From assembly GCA_013821605.1 (NCBI GenBank), contig JACDGP010000010.1, forward strand, positions 1-64,000: a stretch of DNA of 64,000 bases, read 5' to 3'. The notes under the pieces were generated by a model. That model ran no database searches. It worked only from the letters and a program-made list of their open reading frames with translations, and was not told the DNA's origin. This DNA comes from Herpetosiphonaceae bacterium (GTDB lineage Bacteria > Chloroflexota > Chloroflexia > Chloroflexales > Kallotenuaceae). Shown here piece by piece: positions 61,624 to 64,000 of this stretch (its first letter is position 1; every line of letters starts with the position of its first letter). A program made the translations under genes and the position numbers.

Positions 61624-62874
61624 ATGATTCGCATCGGGATTGTTGGTTGTGGACGTATTCTCAATGCCCACCTCCAAGGGTACAAACGGTTGCGCGAACT
61701 GGGTGTCGATAGCTTTCGCATTACCGCACTATGCGCGCGGCGGGAAGCAGATGCCCATATGTTTCTGCGGCGGGGTACTGGACCCACGCCGCGCCCACCC
61801 GTCCTTGATCCGGCTACCGGCGATCCATTGGCTGCGCCGCATACCTACCTGAGTGATTTTCAGGATGTTGATGACGTCGTGGTCTATACTGACTATCAGG
61901 CGATGATTGCCGGCGACCACGTCGATGCGGTCAACGACTTTACCACACTGGCGCTACATCACGAGGTGGGCACTGCCGCCCTGCAGGCCGGTAAGCATTT
62001 GCTGACACAGAAGCCACTTGCCGTTTCGGTACGTGCGGCCCGGCAGTTGGTGGATCTTGCTCAGGCGCGTGGTCTCACACTAGGCGTCTTTGAGAATGTG
62101 CGTCAGAGTGCGGGCGTGCGCGCCTTGGCATGGGCGGTGCGAAGTGGACAGATTGGCCAGGTCCAGATGGCCGTGATGGGATCGCTCGGCGGTTTGTGGT
62201 CGCCTGACCGGGTTGTAGCAGGCACGCCATGGCGGCATAACAAGCTGCTGGCCGGTGGTGGTGGCAGCATCGATATCGGTGTGCATCAGATGCACTTGCT
62301 GCGCTATGTTGTCGGCGAGATCGCAGCGGTCAGCGCGCTGGCACGGACCTTCGAGCCGGTGCGCGCACTGTATGACGAACAGGGGCAACGAGCAGAGGAG
62401 GTGCAGGCCAATGTCGATGATACCTACCTTGCCTCGGTTGTCTTTGAGCAGGGGGCCTTGGGCCAACTATGGTGGTCGTGGGGCATGCACGGCAAGCCGC
62501 TCGACATCCCAGGTGCGCCGGTTCTGATGGGCAGTAAGGGCAGCATCAGCGGTGGCGAGATCATCCTAGACGACGGGTCACAACAACCGTTACAGCCACT
62601 CTTTGAGCGTTCCCTAACACCACATGAGCGGGAACGCTTCTTTCCGCTGGGACTGCAGGACCCTTATGCCATTCAGCAATGGGACTGGCTCCAAGCCATC
62701 GAACAGAGGCGGGATCCCGAAACGAGCGGCTACGAAGGGCTACGCGACCTCGCCTGCGCTTTTGCAATCCTGGAGTCGTCAGCCCTCGGGCGGGAGGTCT
62801 CTGTTGCAGAAATCCTGGACGGTCAGGCCGATCGTTATCAGCGTGGTATCGATGAGCACTACCGGCTGATCTAG
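61624..62874 (+). CDS. Gfo/Idh/MocA family oxidoreductase
   Basis: NAD(P)-dependent dehydrogenase of a sugar, sugar acid or inositol-like substrate, cytoplasmic; 416 residues from ATG 61624 (GAAGGAG; frame opens at 61600). Rossmann IRIGIVGCGRILNAHLQGY, VDAVNDFTTLALHHEVGTAA, and KHLLTQKPLAVSVRAARQLV, where the family EKP is QKP. The catalytic His region is GGGGSIDIGVHQMHLLRYVV. It could interconvert sugars for the surface glycan. No partner gene is adjacent. Confidence 0.9.
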   Translation: MIRIGIVGCGRILNAHLQGYKRLRELGVDSFRITALCARREADAHMFLRRGTGPTPRPPVLDPATGDPLAAPHTYLSDFQDVDDVVVYTDYQAMIAGDHVDAVNDFTTLALHHEVGTAALQAGKHLLTQKPLAVSVRAARQLVDLAQARGLTLGVFENVRQSAGVRALAWAVRSGQIGQVQMAVMGSLGGLWSPDRVVAGTPWRHNKLLAGGGGSIDIGVHQMHLLRYVVGEIAAVSALARTFEPVRALYDEQGQRAEEVQANVDDTYLASVVFEQGALGQLWWSWGMHGKPLDIPGAPVLMGSKGSISGGEIILDDGSQQPLQPLFERSLTPHERERFFPLGLQDPYAIQQWDWLQAIEQRRDPETSGYEGLRDLACAFAILESSALGREVSVAEILDGQADRYQRGIDEHYRLI

Positions 62875-62925
62875 AAGTCACATGCCAAGGATGTCGCGCA
62901 AACCGTATGCACATGGGAGGGTCAC

Positions 62926-63333
62926 ATGGATAGCAAACAGTTGCTCGCCGTGGCCGAAGCCGCCGCCTACCTGGGTGTGACAAAGCAGGCGGTCTATCAA
63001 TTCACGAAACAGGGGCTGGGCACGCGCGTCGGCAATATGTGGGTCTTTACTAAGGCAGAGTTGGATGGCTGGCGCACTATAAAGAGCAATGCGCGCGACA
63101 TGGCCGTCGTCCGGCCTGGGTCAAGCGCTGGGGGCCAGCCGGTCGTTGTCAGCCAACGACGCCCGCAGGCAACGAAGCTGCCGATGACAGTGAACATCGA
63201 TGGCACGCTACACTGGGCAGCAGATGCCACCACCACGTTGTGTGGCAAGTACTGGAGTGCGGCGCAGATCGTCAGGCCGAGCGCGAATGTATGCTCGGAG
63301 TGTCGCACGCAGGCGAGCAAGCGTGGGCTATAA
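62926..63333 (+). CDS. Excisionase-type HTH protein with C-terminal zinc-binding motif
   Basis: 135 residues. Residues about 5-50 are a MerR/excisionase-like helix-turn-helix (LLAVAEAAAYLGVTKQAVYQ, WVFTKAELDGW). After a linker, the last 45 residues contain GTLHWAADATTTLCGKYW and NVCSECRTQ: one His and three Cys in an order (H, LCG, CxxC) common in small actinobacterial and phage zinc proteins. Probably a DNA-binding regulator. GGGAGG sits before ATG 62926. No recombinase or attachment site is nearby to suggest a prophage. Confidence 0.78.
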   Translation: MDSKQLLAVAEAAAYLGVTKQAVYQFTKQGLGTRVGNMWVFTKAELDGWRTIKSNARDMAVVRPGSSAGGQPVVVSQRRPQATKLPMTVNIDGTLHWAADATTTLCGKYWSAAQIVRPSANVCSECRTQASKRGL

Positions 63334-63360
63334 GCCGGCACGATTCTGATCCGCACAACT

Positions 63361-63390
63361 TTGACGCTGCCCCCGCTCCTGTGCTATCAT
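63361..63390 (+). promoter_or_regulatory. Sigma-70-type promoter of rplI
   Basis: TTGACG (63361-63366), 18-base spacer, TATCAT (63385-63390). Gives a leader of about 95 bases before ATG 63491 that contains the hairpin at 63407-63436. Confidence 0.6.
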
Positions 63391-63406
63391 GACAAGCGAT
63401 ATGTTG

Positions 63407-63436
63407 GCATCTCTGCTTCAAGTGAAGCTGTGATGC
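63407..63436 (+). promoter_or_regulatory. Hairpin in the rplI 5' leader
   Basis: GCATC/GATGC outer stem and GCTTC/GAAGC inner stem, separated by a symmetric 3x3 internal loop, with an AAGT tetraloop. It lies about 10 bases after the expected transcript start and is followed by a CGTTTTCT stretch. Candidate autoregulatory leader for L9; no named family fits. Confidence 0.45.
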
Positions 63437-63490
63437 CGTTTTCTGTATCGACTTGATCGATCATATAAGATAGCAACAAGGACTGATGGT

Positions 63491-64000
63491 ATGAAGATTG
63501 TTTTGACTCAAGATGTGGCTGCACTCGGTAAAGCCGGCGAGATCAAGGACGTTGCGGATGGCTATGCTCGTAACTTCCTGGTCCCGAAAGGCTTTGCGAC
63601 GGCTGCCACACGTGGCTTAATCAAGCAGGCGCAGGAGCGGGCAGAGGCGCAGCATAAGCGCGAGCTGAAAACGCGTGGTGATATGGAGTCATTAGCCCAG
63701 CGCATCAACGGTCAGACGGTGCGCTTCGTGGTCAAGGTCGGCGAGATGGAACGACTGTATGGTTCGATCACGAATGTTGATGTGGCTGAAAAGCTTGGCA
63801 AGCAAATCGGTGCTGAGGTGGACCGGCGTCGTGTCGAGTTGGGTGATCCGATCAAGCGTGCGGGCGTTTACTCGGTTGTGGTGAGTTTGGGGAAAGGCCT
63901 TGAGCCGCGGATTAATGTCGTGGTCGAAGGCGAAGATAGTGAAAGCGCTGCTACTCCCGCTGCTCCGCTCGCTAGTGGTGCGAAGACCTATGATGGTGTC
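63491..64000 (+). CDS. rplI: Ribosomal protein L9 (partial, 3' end outside window)
   Basis: Large-subunit protein that binds 23S rRNA. MKIVLTQDVAALGKAGEIKD and VADGYARNFLVPKGFA are the N-terminal domain signature; a long connecting helix (GLIKQAQERAEAQHKRELKT) leads to the C-terminal domain (VGEMERLYGSITNVDVAEKL, RRRVELGDPIKRAGVYSVVV). The 170 codons shown already exceed the usual length near 150, with an Ala/Ser/Glu-rich tail still open at the window edge. AAGGA precedes the start. It has its own promoter rather than following rpsR in this window. Confidence 0.96.
   Translation, partial: MKIVLTQDVAALGKAGEIKDVADGYARNFLVPKGFATAATRGLIKQAQERAEAQHKRELKTRGDMESLAQRINGQTVRFVVKVGEMERLYGSITNVDVAEKLGKQIGAEVDRRRVELGDPIKRAGVYSVVVSLGKGLEPRINVVVEGEDSESAATPAAPLASGAKTYDGV

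Noticed and set aside
62926-63333. Excisionase-like HTH as evidence of a prophage or integrative element
   Set aside because: No integrase, attachment repeat, phage structural gene or tRNA end is visible nearby; HTH_17-type proteins are common outside mobile elements.

Overview
The window looks like chromosomal DNA of a Chloroflexota bacterium, probably class Chloroflexia. G+C is in the high fifties by eye. The malate dehydrogenase at 697-1632 is the LDH-like form typical of Chloroflexus relatives, and genes for WD40/STAND proteins, SpoIIE phosphatases and family-4 glycosyltransferases are abundant. There is no rRNA, tRNA, CRISPR array or complete insertion sequence that I can see. Nothing was searched; all family calls come from reading motifs.

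Layout. 1-5786: housekeeping and small regulators (partial PPK2 on the minus strand, mdh, an ECF sigma factor, a histidine-kinase relic, an MFS transporter, a membrane protein with a cyclase-like domain, rsmI with no AUG/GUG/UUG start). 5840-30000: a large envelope-polysaccharide region. On the plus strand it has a membrane-anchored polysaccharide deacetylase and a fused Wzz-like/ABC-2 permease. On the minus strand, after a sarcosine-oxidase-like gene and a secreted FG-GAP protein, there is one long cluster from 26138 down to 12792: Wzt-type ATPase, coiled-coil glycosyltransferase, GT2, a small coiled-coil protein, three GT4 enzymes, a PIG-V-like enzyme, a methyltransferase and two GT-C membrane glycosyltransferases. 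Many of these genes overlap by 1-10 bases, so they are probably one operon that builds and exports a glycan. A CDP-tyvelose-epimerase-like gene and another GT4 diverge from it. 28702-32798: a GT2 and a multi-GAF SpoIIE phosphatase.

33253-46295: an accessory island of HTH-nSTAND1-WD40 proteins. Copy A is broken by a 2-base deletion. It diverges from two lipoprotein serine hydrolases (alpha/beta hydrolase and beta-lactamase fold). A collapsed second copy of the same module follows at 40056-41270, then a small cysteine-repeat lipoprotein and an intact 1358-residue copy C. This is the most dynamic part of the window.

46382-57733: an orphan Phd/DUF433-type protein and a ROK sugar kinase on the plus strand. 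A minus-strand operon then runs from mfd (56984) through a flavin monooxygenase, an LpxL/PatA-type acyltransferase, a polyprenol-phosphate GT2, a DUF218-like protein and a translin-family protein to a heptose-7-phosphate-kinase-like GHMP kinase. A toxin-first PIN module lies upstream of mfd. 57784-64000: an rmlA-type nucleotidyltransferase, an aminoglycoside-phosphotransferase-like kinase, an SH3-NlpC/P60 cell-wall hydrolase, a Gfo/Idh/MocA dehydrogenase, an HTH/zinc protein and the start of rplI behind a clear promoter.

Taken together, most genes serve assembly of an exported polysaccharide or glycolipid (sugar activation, transfer, lipid acylation, export, trimming). The STAND/hydrolase island is a separate, rapidly rearranging accessory locus.
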